64,000 bases of DNA, from the NCBI GenBank assembly GCA_964513075.1, contig CAZELR010000009.1, forward strand, positions 33,715 through 97,714. The letters run 5' to 3'. Below are positions 34,730 to 43,894 of the stretch, piece after piece. The notes below the pieces were generated by a model that searched no databases, was not told the DNA's origin, and saw only the letters and a list, made by a program, of their open reading frames with translations. Numbering within the stretch: position 1 is the first letter of the stretch; each line of letters opens with the position of its first letter. Both the position numbers and the translations under genes were made by a program. This DNA is from DAOUBP01 sp964513075. GTDB taxonomy: Bacteria > Chloroflexota > Anaerolineae > CG2-30-64-16.

Positions 34730-36067
34730 ATGCCTCGGATCGCCCTGATCGGCGCGGGCAGCATTGTCTTCACCCGCAATCTGTGCAGCGACATCCTGCT
34801 GACGCCGGCGCTGCAGGAAAGCACCATCGCTCTGATGGATATCGACCCCGTGCGCCTGGCCCAGGCCCGCGATCTCGTGCAGGCGCTGATCGACCGCCGC
34901 GGCTTGAAAGCACGCGTCGAAGCCACCCTCGAACGCCGCGCGGCGGTGGACGGCGCCAACTACGTCATCACCACCTTCCAGCAGGGCGGCCTGGATGCCT
35001 ATGCCCTCGATATCGAGATCCCCCGCAAGTACGGCGTCGAGCAGTGCGTCGGCGACACCCTCGGCCCGGGCGGCGTCTTTCGTGGGCTGCGGACGATCCC
35101 GGTGCTGTGGGATCTGTGCGACGACATGGATGACCTGGCCCCCGATGCGCTCCTGATCAACTACGTCAACCCGATGGCGATCAACTGCTGGGCGTTCGAC
35201 GCGTACGGCGGCCGGCCGCACGTCGGGCTGTGTCACAGCGTCCAGGGCACCAGCGAGATGCTGGCCGGCTGGATCGGCGCGCCCACCGAGGAGATCAACT
35301 TCCTATGCGCGGGGATCAACCACCAGGCGTGGTTCCTCGAGTTCCGCCGGGGCAAGGAGGATGTCTACCCGCTCATCTGGAAGGCCATCGAGCGCCAGGA
35401 GGTTCTCAATCAAGAGCCGGTCCGCATCGACCTGATGAAGTACTTCGGCTATTTTGTCACCGAGTCCAGCGGCCACGCCAGCGAGTATGCGCCCTACTTC
35501 CGCAAGAACGCCAGGATGATCGAGGAGGAGCTGGTGCCGCGCTTCAAGGACGCGCACGATTTCTGGTTTGACTTCGGCCGCACCGGCGGCTACCTGCGCG
35601 AGTGTCTGGCCCGGATCGGGCAGTCCGAGGCGGAATACCGGGAGCTGATCGACGGCGCCCGGCCCATTCCCGCGGTGCGGACGCATGAGTACGGCTCAGC
35701 CATCATCGAGGCGATGGAGACCAACGTCCCGGCGCGCGTCAACGGCAACGTGCCCAACTACGGCCTGATCACGAACCTACCCGAAGGCTGCTGCGTCGAG
35801 GTGCCATGCCTGGTGGATGCCAATGGCATCCAGCCGACCGCCATCGGCGATCTGCCGCCGCAGCTCGCCGCGCTTAACCGGACGAACATCAACGTCCAAT
35901 CGTTGGCAGTTGAGGCGTGCCTGGGCGGCGATGTCGAGGCCGTTTACCACGCGATCATGCTCGACCCGCTGACCGCCGCCGTCTGCACGCTGCCGCAGAT
36001 TCGGGTGCTGGTGGATGAGATGCTGGCCGCGCAGAAGCAGTGGCTGCCTCAGTTTGAACTGGAGTAA
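34730..36067 (+). CDS. GH4 alpha-galactosidase (MelA-like)
   Basis: A 445-residue family 4 glycosidase, which uses NAD and Mn in an oxidation-elimination mechanism. GAGSIVFTRNL is the NAD loop, GDTLGPGGVFRGLRTI the family core, and LCHSVQG with GINHQAW supplies the metal-ligating Cys and His. Length and motifs fit alpha-galactosidase; alpha-glucosidase or alpha-glucuronidase are alternatives within GH4. It is cytoplasmic. AAAAAGGAG lies upstream of ATG 34730. The galactokinase gene two places downstream supports release of galactose. Confidence 0.9.
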   Translation: MPRIALIGAGSIVFTRNLCSDILLTPALQESTIALMDIDPVRLAQARDLVQALIDRRGLKARVEATLERRAAVDGANYVITTFQQGGLDAYALDIEIPRKYGVEQCVGDTLGPGGVFRGLRTIPVLWDLCDDMDDLAPDALLINYVNPMAINCWAFDAYGGRPHVGLCHSVQGTSEMLAGWIGAPTEEINFLCAGINHQAWFLEFRRGKEDVYPLIWKAIERQEVLNQEPVRIDLMKYFGYFVTESSGHASEYAPYFRKNARMIEEELVPRFKDAHDFWFDFGRTGGYLRECLARIGQSEAEYRELIDGARPIPAVRTHEYGSAIIEAMETNVPARVNGNVPNYGLITNLPEGCCVEVPCLVDANGIQPTAIGDLPPQLAALNRTNINVQSLAVEACLGGDVEAVYHAIMLDPLTAAVCTLPQIRVLVDEMLAAQKQWLPQFELE

Positions 36068-36075
36068 AACACCAC

Positions 36076-37083
36076 ATGGAAACTCGTTTCCTGGGCCGTA
36101 CGGGCATGAAAGTCAGCGAACTGTGCCTGGGCACTATGACATTCGGTCGCGAGGCCACCGAGGCGGACAGCCACCAAATGCTCGATCGTTTTGTGGCTGC
36201 CGGGGGCAGCTTCATTGATACCGCCAACGTCTACAGCAGCGGCATCTCCGAAGAGATCGTCGGCCGCTGGCTGAAAAATGTGCGCCGGCATGACCTCATC
36301 ATCGCCACCAAGGTGCGCTTCGGGATGGGCGCGGGCCCCAACGACGTGGGCCTTAGTCGCAAGCACATCCTGGCTGAGGTGGAAGCAAGTCTCCGCCGTT
36401 TGGGCACCGATTATATCGACCTCTACCAGACCCATTGCTGGGACCAGGGTACGCCGTTGGAGGAGACGCTGAGCACGCTGGATGGCCTGGTGCGGTCAGG
36501 CAAAGTGCGCTACATCGGCGCCAGCAACCTCGGCGGTTGGCAACTGCAGAAAGCCATCGATCTCAGCCGTACTCACGGCTGGGAGGTCTTTTGTTGCCTG
36601 CAACCCCTCTACAACCTCCTGGACCGCGCCACCGAATGGGAGTTGGTCCCTGTCTGCCGCAATGAGGGACTGGGCCTCATCCCCTGGAGCCCATTGCGCG
36701 GCGGCTGGCTGAGCGGCAAGTACCGTCGCGGGATGGCTGCGCCACCCCAAGGCACCCGGGCGGAAATCGCCGAAAGCCAAAACTGGAGCGAAGCCTGGAG
36801 CAAATATGCCAATGAACGCACCTGGCGCATCGTCGACGAGTTGATCGCCGTCGCCCAGGAGGCGAACAAAACGCCATCTCAAGTCGCGCTTCGTTGGCTG
36901 TTACAGAGACCGGGAGTTACCGCCCCCATCGTTGGCGTCCGCACGATGACCCATTTGGAGACAAATCTGGGCGCGGTCGGCTGGGTCCTGGATGACTCAC
37001 TGATGTCCCGACTCTCCGCGGTCAGCGAGCCTGATCTGCCATATCCCTACGACTTTGTCACCCGCGCCCAGACCGGCCGTTAG
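36076..37083 (+). CDS. aldo/keto reductase
   Basis: A 335-residue NADP-dependent aldo/keto reductase of the YajO/YhdN type. The tetrad can be followed as Asp in FIDTANVY, Tyr in the same motif, Lys in ATKVRFG and His in YQTHCWD. The NADP site GASNLGGWQ and the C-terminal WLLQRPGVTAPIVG are present. It lies 8 bases after the alpha-galactosidase gene and 29 before the galactokinase gene, so it may reduce or oxidise a sugar. The substrate is unknown. Confidence 0.92.
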   Translation: METRFLGRTGMKVSELCLGTMTFGREATEADSHQMLDRFVAAGGSFIDTANVYSSGISEEIVGRWLKNVRRHDLIIATKVRFGMGAGPNDVGLSRKHILAEVEASLRRLGTDYIDLYQTHCWDQGTPLEETLSTLDGLVRSGKVRYIGASNLGGWQLQKAIDLSRTHGWEVFCCLQPLYNLLDRATEWELVPVCRNEGLGLIPWSPLRGGWLSGKYRRGMAAPPQGTRAEIAESQNWSEAWSKYANERTWRIVDELIAVAQEANKTPSQVALRWLLQRPGVTAPIVGVRTMTHLETNLGAVGWVLDDSLMSRLSAVSEPDLPYPYDFVTRAQTGR

Positions 37084-37112
37084 CCTGGCCCGGTAGAAAC
37101 CAGAGGTTGTGC

Positions 37113-38255
37113 ATGTCCCTGGAAACTGAGATCACTCAAACCTTTCAAATCCGATTCGGCGCGCCTCCCGCCTTCATCGTGCGTGCGCCCGGCCGCGTCA
37201 ACCTGATCGGCGAGCACACCGACTACAACGATGGCTTCGTCCTGCCCCTGGCGATCGACCGGGCGACCTGGATCGCACTGCGGCCGCGGCCGGACCGCCG
37301 CGTCATCGTCTACGCGCTGGACTTCGCGGAGAGCGACACCTTCGATCTGGATGACCTGACTCAGAAGCCTGGGTCGTGGGCCGATTACGTACGAGGCGTT
37401 GCCTGGGCGCTGCAGCAACACGGCTACGCCACCGCCGGTTGGGAAGGCGTGCTTGCCGGCGATGTGCCGGTGGGCGCTGGCCTCTCGTCCTCGGCCGCGC
37501 TGGAGTTGGCGGTAGCCCGTGCGTTTGGGGCCGTGGCGGACTGGACCTGGGATGCGCCGCGCATGGCGCTGCTGGGCCAGTTTGCTGAGAACAATTGGGT
37601 GGGCATGAACTGCGGCATCATGGACCAGATGATCTCGGCCGCGGGCGTCGCCGATCATGCGCTGCTGATCGACTGCCGCTCGTTAGACAACACACCCATC
37701 CCGCTGCCTTCGGGCGCCGCCGTGGTCGTTCTCGATACGGCCACGCGGCGCGGCCTGGTGGATTCGGCCTATAACGAGCGCCGGACGCAATGCGAGGTCG
37801 CGGCCCGCCACTTTGGCGTCAAAGCCCTGCGCGATGTCAGCGCCGCCCAACTCGAGGCGGCCCGGCCTGACCTCGACGCACTGACTTATCGCCGCGCCCG
37901 GCACGTGATCACTGAGAACGACCGGGTGCTGCAGGCCTGCGATGCAATGCGCGCAGGCGACCCCCAGGCGCTGGGCCGGCTGCTGAACGCCAGCCACATC
38001 AGCCTGCGCGATGACTTCCAGGTTTCCAGCCGCGAGCTGGACACCATCGTTGAGATCGCGGCTCAGCACCCCGCCTGCCTGGGCGCGCGCATGACCGGCG
38101 CTGGTTTCGGAGGCTGCGCAGTGGCGCTGGTGCAGGCTGAGGGCACGACAGACTTCGTGGAATACGTAGCCGTCGGGTACACGGCTCGCACCCATCTTGA
38201 CCCGCACATCTACGTCTGTCGTGCCACCAACGGCGCGGAGATCGTGCACCCATAA
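37113..38255 (+). CDS. galK: galactokinase
   Basis: A 380-residue GHMP kinase that phosphorylates galactose to galactose-1-phosphate, the first Leloir step. The galactokinase signature GRVNLIGEHTDYNDG lies near residue 30, the ATP loop is PVGAGLSSSAALELA, the catalytic aspartate is in GIMDQMISAAG and the third motif is GARMTGAGFGGCAVAL. ATG 37113 has AGAGG upstream; a TTG six bases earlier is less likely. The neighbouring alpha-galactosidase supplies galactose and the next gene may act as the uridylyltransferase. Confidence 0.95.
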   Translation: MSLETEITQTFQIRFGAPPAFIVRAPGRVNLIGEHTDYNDGFVLPLAIDRATWIALRPRPDRRVIVYALDFAESDTFDLDDLTQKPGSWADYVRGVAWALQQHGYATAGWEGVLAGDVPVGAGLSSSAALELAVARAFGAVADWTWDAPRMALLGQFAENNWVGMNCGIMDQMISAAGVADHALLIDCRSLDNTPIPLPSGAAVVVLDTATRRGLVDSAYNERRTQCEVAARHFGVKALRDVSAAQLEAARPDLDALTYRRARHVITENDRVLQACDAMRAGDPQALGRLLNASHISLRDDFQVSSRELDTIVEIAAQHPACLGARMTGAGFGGCAVALVQAEGTTDFVEYVAVGYTARTHLDPHIYVCRATNGAEIVHP

Positions 38256-38262
38256 AACAGAC

Positions 38263-38268
38263 TATAAT
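38263..38268 (+). promoter_or_regulatory. possible internal -10 box
   Basis: TATAAT lies just after the galK stop, about 70 bases before the next gene. No good -35 is seen. Confidence 0.3.
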
Positions 38269-38339
38269 CCTCCCGGCTTAGACAGCTAATCCCTGGCAGG
38301 ATTTTCTCCACTGACTTACCCATGCAGGAGATAGTGCCC

Positions 38340-39482
38340 ATGCTGACTTCAACCGGTATCGAAAAGAGACGGGAGCCGCCTGCGCAACCAGCTCACGAGA
38401 TCGCACCGAAGATCCTGAATTTGCCGGAAATGGTTCAGGACATGTCTGAGGCCGACCGAGAACGGTTTCAGCGCGTCTTTTTCATCAGCGAAGTACCAGG
38501 CATGTTGACGCCGCCTGAAGCCATGCATGACTGGATTCGGGGTTATTTTGGTTCGTTGGAAGCCGTGTCGCCCCAGCGGATCATCAAGGTGACGAATCTT
38601 GTCACCTGGGAGGGCGCGCTATACAACGAGCTGCGTGCTCGCCGGCCCCTGGAAATCCGCAGCTCAGCCGACTTAACCAAGGTCATCGAGGAAACCCGGA
38701 ACGATCCTTTTTGCCGCCCCTTGGAGGGAACTCCTGCGGATACCTTCGGACGGGTGCAAGGCACGCACTCTATTACTGCCAGTAACGTCGCCAAGTACGA
38801 TGGCCTGCACGGTATCGTGATTTTCGATGAGCATGATCCGTTGGCTCTCACGGTTGAGAGGGTGCGAGATTACATCGACACAGCCTGGGCCTGGGGGCAA
38901 AAGGCGCATGCAGCCGATCCCGAAGCCAAGTACTTCTTCTTCATGTGGAATTGTGTGTGGAAGGCCGCGGCTTCGCTGGTGCATGGACACACGCAGATGA
39001 CCCTCACGCGGGACATGCACTACCCCAAGATCGAGTTCCTGCGACGGTCCGCAGCAGCATACCATAACCAGTACGCCGCCAACTACTTCTCGGATTGGAG
39101 TGCCGTCCATCGCGCCCTGCATCTGGGGTTTCAATGGCGAAGCGTCGATGTGGCCGTGTCCTTGACGCCCGTCAAGGAGCGCGAGACCCTGCTCATCGCG
39201 CCCAGCCTCAACGACGATCTCAAAGACGCGATTTTTATCGTGTTGGATACTTTTGTGAAGCGGCAGGGCGTCAAGAGCTTCAACGTCGCCATCCAGATGC
39301 CGCCCATCGCGCCGACTCCTGAAGACTGGAGCGGCTTTCCTGTCGTTGCACGCATCGTTGATCGCGGGGACCCGATGAACCGCACAGGTGACATCGGCGC
39401 CATGGAGCTTTATGCCGCCAGTGTGATCGGCACTGATCCGTTTTTCGTGGCGGAAGCGCTGGCGGAGTCTTTTCTGGGGTAG
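38340..39482 (+). CDS. HIT/GalT-superfamily transferase-like protein
   Basis: A 380-residue protein. The motif LVHGHTQMTL near residue 215 gives H-x-H-x-Q, the active-site pattern of galactose-1-phosphate uridylyltransferase (HPHxQ), in a region that otherwise differs from standard GalT. A preceding FFFMWNCVWKAAASL segment and a later MPPIAPTPEDW resemble GalT or diadenosine phosphorylase folds. No standard zinc-binding CxxC is visible. Because it follows galK in a galactoside cluster, a sugar-1-phosphate nucleotidyltransferase role is a good guess. ATG 38340 has GGAG about 9 bases upstream; ATG 38322 is an alternative. The family is not certain. Confidence 0.6.
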   Translation: MLTSTGIEKRREPPAQPAHEIAPKILNLPEMVQDMSEADRERFQRVFFISEVPGMLTPPEAMHDWIRGYFGSLEAVSPQRIIKVTNLVTWEGALYNELRARRPLEIRSSADLTKVIEETRNDPFCRPLEGTPADTFGRVQGTHSITASNVAKYDGLHGIVIFDEHDPLALTVERVRDYIDTAWAWGQKAHAADPEAKYFFFMWNCVWKAAASLVHGHTQMTLTRDMHYPKIEFLRRSAAAYHNQYAANYFSDWSAVHRALHLGFQWRSVDVAVSLTPVKERETLLIAPSLNDDLKDAIFIVLDTFVKRQGVKSFNVAIQMPPIAPTPEDWSGFPVVARIVDRGDPMNRTGDIGAMELYAASVIGTDPFFVAEALAESFLG

Positions 39483-39492
39483 GGGGCCAAAG

Positions 39493-40542
39493 ATGTCCGA
39501 AACCGCGCAGCACGAAATCGTTACACCTTCGCCCTTGCTAGATCCCAACGGCCGGCTGGTGCAGATCGGCTGGGCGCGCGCGCCGCTGCTTGATTCCAAC
39601 CTGGAGGCAGCCCGCTTTTATCCGCGCGTCTTCAGCCCGCTGCAGCGCTTTCGCGTCAAGCGTTGGGATTACTACGGCGTCACAACGCCCGCTCTCTTCT
39701 TTTCCGCTACCCTGGCTGACCTGGGCTACGCGGGGCAAGCCTTCGTGTATACCGTGGACTTCGCCACCGGCAGGTATCACGAAGAGACGCTGACCCTCCC
39801 GCCGGGCAGCGCGGTCGCCTTGCCGCGCAACAGCACCGAGGGTGAAACCCACTTCGACAACGGCAAGGCCCGCCTGCGCTTCCAGGTCCTGCCCGAAGAA
39901 CGCCGCCTGTCGGTAGTCTGGCCAAGTTTCGACGGAAAGCCGCTCTCCGCTGAGATAACGCTGCGCACAGCGCCGGCCCACGAATCCACCGTGATCGTCA
40001 TCCCGATCCGCGGCAACCGGTTCTACTATAACCGCAAGATGAACTGCCTGTCGGCCGAAGGCTGGCTGCAGATCGGCGGCCAACGCACCGAGATCGCACC
40101 GCAGACGTGCCTGGGCAACCTGGATTGGGGCCGCGGGGTGTGGGAATACCGGTCGTTTTGGGTGTGGGCCAGCGCGTCGGGCTTTCTCCTCGATCGCCGG
40201 ACAGTGGGCCTGAACCTGGGCTTTGGCTTCGGCGACACATCTGCCGCCACCGAAAACACCTTGATCCTGGATGGCCGGGTTCACAAACTGGGCCAGGTGG
40301 ATTTCACCTACGACCCGGCGGACTTCAAACGGCCGTGGCGCATGACGTCGTCCGATGGCCGGCTGGATCTGACGTTTGAGCCGTTCCTGGAGCGCGTGGC
40401 CGCCACCAACCTGCTGGTGATCACCAGCGAGGTGCACCAGATGTTCGGCCATTACCGTGGCACGGTGCGGGCCGATGACGGTGAGGTGCTGACCATCGAC
40501 GGGCTGGTTGGCTTTGCGGAAGAACATCACGCCAAGTGGTAG
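39493..40542 (+). CDS. DUF2804 family protein
   Basis: A 349-residue protein of the DUF2804 family. The recognisable elements are the N-terminal KRWDYYGVTTP, the central NRKMNCLSAEGW and the CLGNLDWGRGVWEYRSFWVWASAS motif, followed by the LNLGFGFGDTS strand. It is predicted to be all-beta and cytoplasmic. The family has no established function; a lipocalin-like fold is sometimes suggested. It sits 10 bases after the GalT-like gene and 14 before the isochorismatase-like gene. Confidence 0.82.
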   Translation: MSETAQHEIVTPSPLLDPNGRLVQIGWARAPLLDSNLEAARFYPRVFSPLQRFRVKRWDYYGVTTPALFFSATLADLGYAGQAFVYTVDFATGRYHEETLTLPPGSAVALPRNSTEGETHFDNGKARLRFQVLPEERRLSVVWPSFDGKPLSAEITLRTAPAHESTVIVIPIRGNRFYYNRKMNCLSAEGWLQIGGQRTEIAPQTCLGNLDWGRGVWEYRSFWVWASASGFLLDRRTVGLNLGFGFGDTSAATENTLILDGRVHKLGQVDFTYDPADFKRPWRMTSSDGRLDLTFEPFLERVAATNLLVITSEVHQMFGHYRGTVRADDGEVLTIDGLVGFAEEHHAKW

Positions 40543-40556
40543 ACACGGAGAAATAT

Positions 40557-41105
40557 ATGAACGATGCTTTCCCGATACTGACAACTGAAGACCGGGCGCC
40601 GCGCACCGTCCTGCTGGTGATCGACGTCCAGCAGGGCCTGTTCCGCAAGTCCACCCCGATCTACAAGGCCGAACAACTGCTAGCCAACATCGACACGCTG
40701 GTGGTGCAGGCGCACGCGGCCGGCGCCCTGGTGGTCTATGTGCAGCACGCATCCGACAAGGTGCTGCCCTACGGCTCGGCCGACTGGCAGCTCCACCCTC
40801 GTCTGCACCCCGAACCAGGTGACCTTGTCATCGGAAAGCAGCATGGCGACGCGTTCGATGAGACCACGCTGCAGTCTGAGCTGGCTGCGCGCGGCATTCA
40901 GCGTGTCGTCGCGGCCGGACTGGTGACGCACGGCTGCGTTAAATCCACCTGCCTCGGTGCGCGGGCGCTTGGTTATGCGGTTGTGCTGGCCGCCGATGGG
41001 CATTCGAGTTACAGCAAGGACGCTGCCCGTTTGATCGAAGAATGGCACACTAAGCTCAGTGCGGCCGGGGTCGCGGTGCAACCAACCCGGGAGATTATGT
41101 TCTAA
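40557..41105 (+). CDS. isochorismatase-like cysteine hydrolase
   Basis: A 182-residue hydrolase of the isochorismatase superfamily. The triad is Asp in VIDVQQG, Lys in VIGKQHGDAF and Cys in GLVTHGCVKST. Members hydrolyse amides such as nicotinamide, ureas or carbamoyl compounds; which applies here is unknown. ATG 40557 has ACGGAG upstream. The gene lies one base upstream of the exonuclease III start. It shows no clear link to sugar metabolism. Confidence 0.9.
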   Translation: MNDAFPILTTEDRAPRTVLLVIDVQQGLFRKSTPIYKAEQLLANIDTLVVQAHAAGALVVYVQHASDKVLPYGSADWQLHPRLHPEPGDLVIGKQHGDAFDETTLQSELAARGIQRVVAAGLVTHGCVKSTCLGARALGYAVVLAADGHSSYSKDAARLIEEWHTKLSAAGVAVQPTREIMF

Positions 41106-41106
41106 C

Positions 41107-41895
41107 ATGGCACTTCTCACCCTGCTTTCCTGGAATCTGAACGGCGCACGTGCGGCCTATCGCACCGGCTTCCTCTCGTGGCTGGCCGGTGCCGCGCCTG
41201 ATATTCTCTGCCTGCAGGAAACCCGGGCCGACGCGGATCAGCTCCCGGACGAGATGCGCCAGCCGGCCGGCTATCACGCGTTCTGGCACGGCTCGGAGCG
41301 CAAGAAGGGCTACAGCGGCACGGCCCTGCTCTCGCGCCGCGCCCCAGACGCAGTGCAGTTTGGGCTGGGCGTGCCTGAGTTCGACGACGAGGGCCGCACG
41401 ATCGTGGCCCACTACCCCGACTTCACGCTGATCAACTGCTACTTTCCGAACGGCAGCCGCGATCACAGCCGCGTCCCCTACAAGCTGGCGTTCTACGACG
41501 CATTCCTGACCCTGTGCGAGCGCTTGCGCGGAGAGGGGCGGCCGTTGGTCTTCTGTGGTGACGTCAACACCGCGCACCACGAGATCGACCTGGCCCGTCC
41601 CAAGGAGAACCAGAACACCACCGGCTTCCTGCCCGAAGAACGGGCCTGGATGGATCGGCTGGTCGCGCACGGCTATGTTGATACGTTTCGACACTTTTAC
41701 CCCGACCTGGCCGACCGGTACACCTGGTGGGCGCAATGGGGCGGCGCGCGCGAGCGAAACGTCGGTTGGCGCATCGACTACTTTTTCGTCGCGACCGAGG
41801 TGCTGCCGCGCATAGCCGACGCCTTCATCCTGCCAGAGGTGCGGGGCAGCGATCACTGTCCGGTCGGCTTGAAGCTGGAATGCGAGGAACTCTGA
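41107..41895 (+). CDS. xth: exodeoxyribonuclease III / AP endonuclease
   Basis: A 262-residue exonuclease III that cuts DNA at abasic sites in base-excision repair. LSWNLNGARA gives the metal-site Asn, LQETRA the Glu, GDVNTAHHEIDL the catalytic Asp-x-Asn, WRIDYFFVA the second Asp, and GSDHCPV the catalytic Asp-His pair. The ATG at 41107 follows the previous stop by one base, so translation is probably coupled. Confidence 0.95.
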   Translation: MALLTLLSWNLNGARAAYRTGFLSWLAGAAPDILCLQETRADADQLPDEMRQPAGYHAFWHGSERKKGYSGTALLSRRAPDAVQFGLGVPEFDDEGRTIVAHYPDFTLINCYFPNGSRDHSRVPYKLAFYDAFLTLCERLRGEGRPLVFCGDVNTAHHEIDLARPKENQNTTGFLPEERAWMDRLVAHGYVDTFRHFYPDLADRYTWWAQWGGARERNVGWRIDYFFVATEVLPRIADAFILPEVRGSDHCPVGLKLECEEL

Positions 41896-41902
41896 TCTTG
41901 CC

Positions 41903-42856
41903 ATGATAAGCAGCCTTCCTTTTAGCGAGACCTACCTTGCTGCGGCTGTGGCACTCTTCATCGAGAACCTGGCCCGCTTGCGCCGGGCGATTCCTGCGCT
42001 CTCCGACCGGTTGATGGACCCGCAAACGGTGCAAGAGCGGATCGCACGCATCATGGCCGCATACGGCGGCGTCATGGCGCTAGAAGATGGCGTGCTGGTC
42101 GGCTACCTGGGCTGGTGGCTCGTGGATGACTTCCGCGGCGCCGGGCGCAAGGCCGCGTATTGCCCGGAATGGGCGCATACAGTCAAGGAGCCGCGCAAAG
42201 CCGAAGTCTACCGAGCCCTCTATCGTGCTGCGGCTACCACTTGGGCTGCGGCCGGCTGTCAATCCCACGCCATCACGCTGTTGGCGCACGACCGGGCTGC
42301 CGAACAGGCCTGGTTCTGGAACGGCTTCGGGCTCTTGGTAGTGGATGCGGTCCGGCCGATGCGCGGGCTGGATGCGCGGCCGCATTCCGATATGCAGTTT
42401 CGCGCCGCCACCGCGAATGATGCCGCGGCGTTGTCCGAGCTTGATGCCGAGCACTGCCTGCACTACGGCAGATCCCCCATTTTCATGGCGCCGGGCCGGG
42501 GTGAGACCGCGGCGGGCTGGACCGACTTCCTGGACCGGCCGCGCAACAGCGTGTGGCTGGCATGCGACGGGACCAAGCCGGTTGGATTCATGCGGTTCGA
42601 TGGCTATGAGTTTGACGGCGCAGCGGTCGTCGAGTCGGAGATGGCTATCAAGATCCGCGGCGCTTACGTCCGGCCCGCCTGCCGCGGGCGTGGCGCGGCC
42701 GCGGGTATGCTGGACGCGGCGTTGAGAAACTACGCGGGCCGCGGCTTGACCTCCTGCGCGGTGGATTTCGAATCGTTCAACCCGGAGGCTGCTGCGTTCT
42801 GGCCCCGCTACTTCGAGCCGGTCTGCCTCTCCTTAATGCGTGTGCCTGAAACATGA
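41903..42856 (+). CDS. tandem GNAT acetyltransferase-like protein
   Basis: A 317-residue protein with two GNAT-like halves. The C-terminal half has the clearer acetyl-CoA motif, IRGAYVRPACRGRGAAAGMLDAAL, followed by SFNPEAAAFW. The N-terminal half (about 1-160) holds a degenerate copy around LAHDRAAEQAWFWNGFG. The acceptor is unknown. Its stop overlaps the start of a second double-GNAT gene (ATGA). Confidence 0.82.
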   Translation: MISSLPFSETYLAAAVALFIENLARLRRAIPALSDRLMDPQTVQERIARIMAAYGGVMALEDGVLVGYLGWWLVDDFRGAGRKAAYCPEWAHTVKEPRKAEVYRALYRAAATTWAAAGCQSHAITLLAHDRAAEQAWFWNGFGLLVVDAVRPMRGLDARPHSDMQFRAATANDAAALSELDAEHCLHYGRSPIFMAPGRGETAAGWTDFLDRPRNSVWLACDGTKPVGFMRFDGYEFDGAAVVESEMAIKIRGAYVRPACRGRGAAAGMLDAALRNYAGRGLTSCAVDFESFNPEAAAFWPRYFEPVCLSLMRVPET

Positions 42857-43785
42857 ATGCCCACCACATTACCACTCGACCCATTCAAGGGCCACAAGAC
42901 TTCTGGAAAGTGCGCGACCTGCTGCTGCGCACCGTGCCGGCTGCGCCGCTCGGTCTGAACTGGGACATGCGGCGTTGGGACGGCGCGTATTTCTACAACC
43001 CCAGCGGCGCTTGGTCGGCCGACTTTGCCGACCACATCCGGCTTTGGGAGACGGGCGCTGGGCAGCTCGTCGGGGTTCTCAACGCGGATGGCCCGGATGA
43101 GGCATATCTCCAGGTCGACCCCGATTTTCGGCATCTGGAACCGGAGATGATCGCTTGGGCAGAGGAACATCTGGTCGCACCGGCCCAGGCCGGCAGCGTG
43201 CACCAGCTTGAATTCTACGTCTATGAATACGATGTTCTGCGGCAGCGACTGCTGGCCGAGCGCGGCTACGTGAAGATGGCGCATGGCGGCATGCTACGCC
43301 ATCTGTGCCTGGGCCAGGGCCCTATTCCCGATCAGCCCATCGCCGCCGGCTACACCCTGCGCACCACCCATCCCGAGGAATTGGCCGACTGTCAGCGTGT
43401 CGCCGACCTGCTTAACGCCGCGTTCCACCGGGACTTCCACAACGCGGCAGAGTACCAGATGTTTGCGCGGCTTGCGCCCTGTTTCTACCCGGAGCTGGAC
43501 CTGGCGGCCGAAGCGCCGGATGGCAGCTTCGCCGCGTACATCGGCATACCCTATGATGCAATCAACCGTCGTGGGGTCTTCGAGCCGGTCTGCACCCATC
43601 CCGATCATCAGCGCAAGAAGCTGGGCCGCACCCTGATGCTGGAAGGTTTGCGCCGGCTGCGCGCGATCGGCGCGCTCGATGTCACCGTGGACACCGGTGA
43701 CATGATTCCCGCGAATCGCTTCTACGACAGCATGGGGTTCACCGCGGCCTATAAGGGCTATTCCTGGCGAAAGGTCTGGGTATAG
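42853..43785 (+). CDS. tandem GNAT acetyltransferase-like protein
   Basis: A 310-residue protein with a diverged GNAT half (about 1-155) and a standard C-terminal GNAT half. The latter has GVFEPVCTHPDHQRKKLGRTLMLEGLRRL as its acetyl-CoA loop region (a stretch near residues 235-265) and NRFYDSMGF. It is translationally coupled to the preceding double-GNAT gene; the two may be an ancient duplication. The acceptor is unknown. It is the last gene of the long plus-strand cluster before the cydA promoter. Confidence 0.82.
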   Translation: MNAHHITTRPIQGPQDFWKVRDLLLRTVPAAPLGLNWDMRRWDGAYFYNPSGAWSADFADHIRLWETGAGQLVGVLNADGPDEAYLQVDPDFRHLEPEMIAWAEEHLVAPAQAGSVHQLEFYVYEYDVLRQRLLAERGYVKMAHGGMLRHLCLGQGPIPDQPIAAGYTLRTTHPEELADCQRVADLLNAAFHRDFHNAAEYQMFARLAPCFYPELDLAAEAPDGSFAAYIGIPYDAINRRGVFEPVCTHPDHQRKKLGRTLMLEGLRRLRAIGALDVTVDTGDMIPANRFYDSMGFTAAYKGYSWRKVWV

Positions 43786-43798
43786 GAGTGTGACGATT

Positions 43799-43826
43799 TT
43801 GACAACCTCGTGAAATAAGTTATCAT
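43799..43826 (+). promoter_or_regulatory. promoter of cydAB
   Basis: TTGACA (43799-43804) and TATCAT (43821-43826) have 16-bp spacing, about 70 bases before the cydA ATG. Confidence 0.65.
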
Positions 43827-43894
43827 CTCGTCACTGGTCGTTGTTATCTGCCGGCTTCACACGCGACTTGCGACCTACCTTCGGAGGTTGAAGC

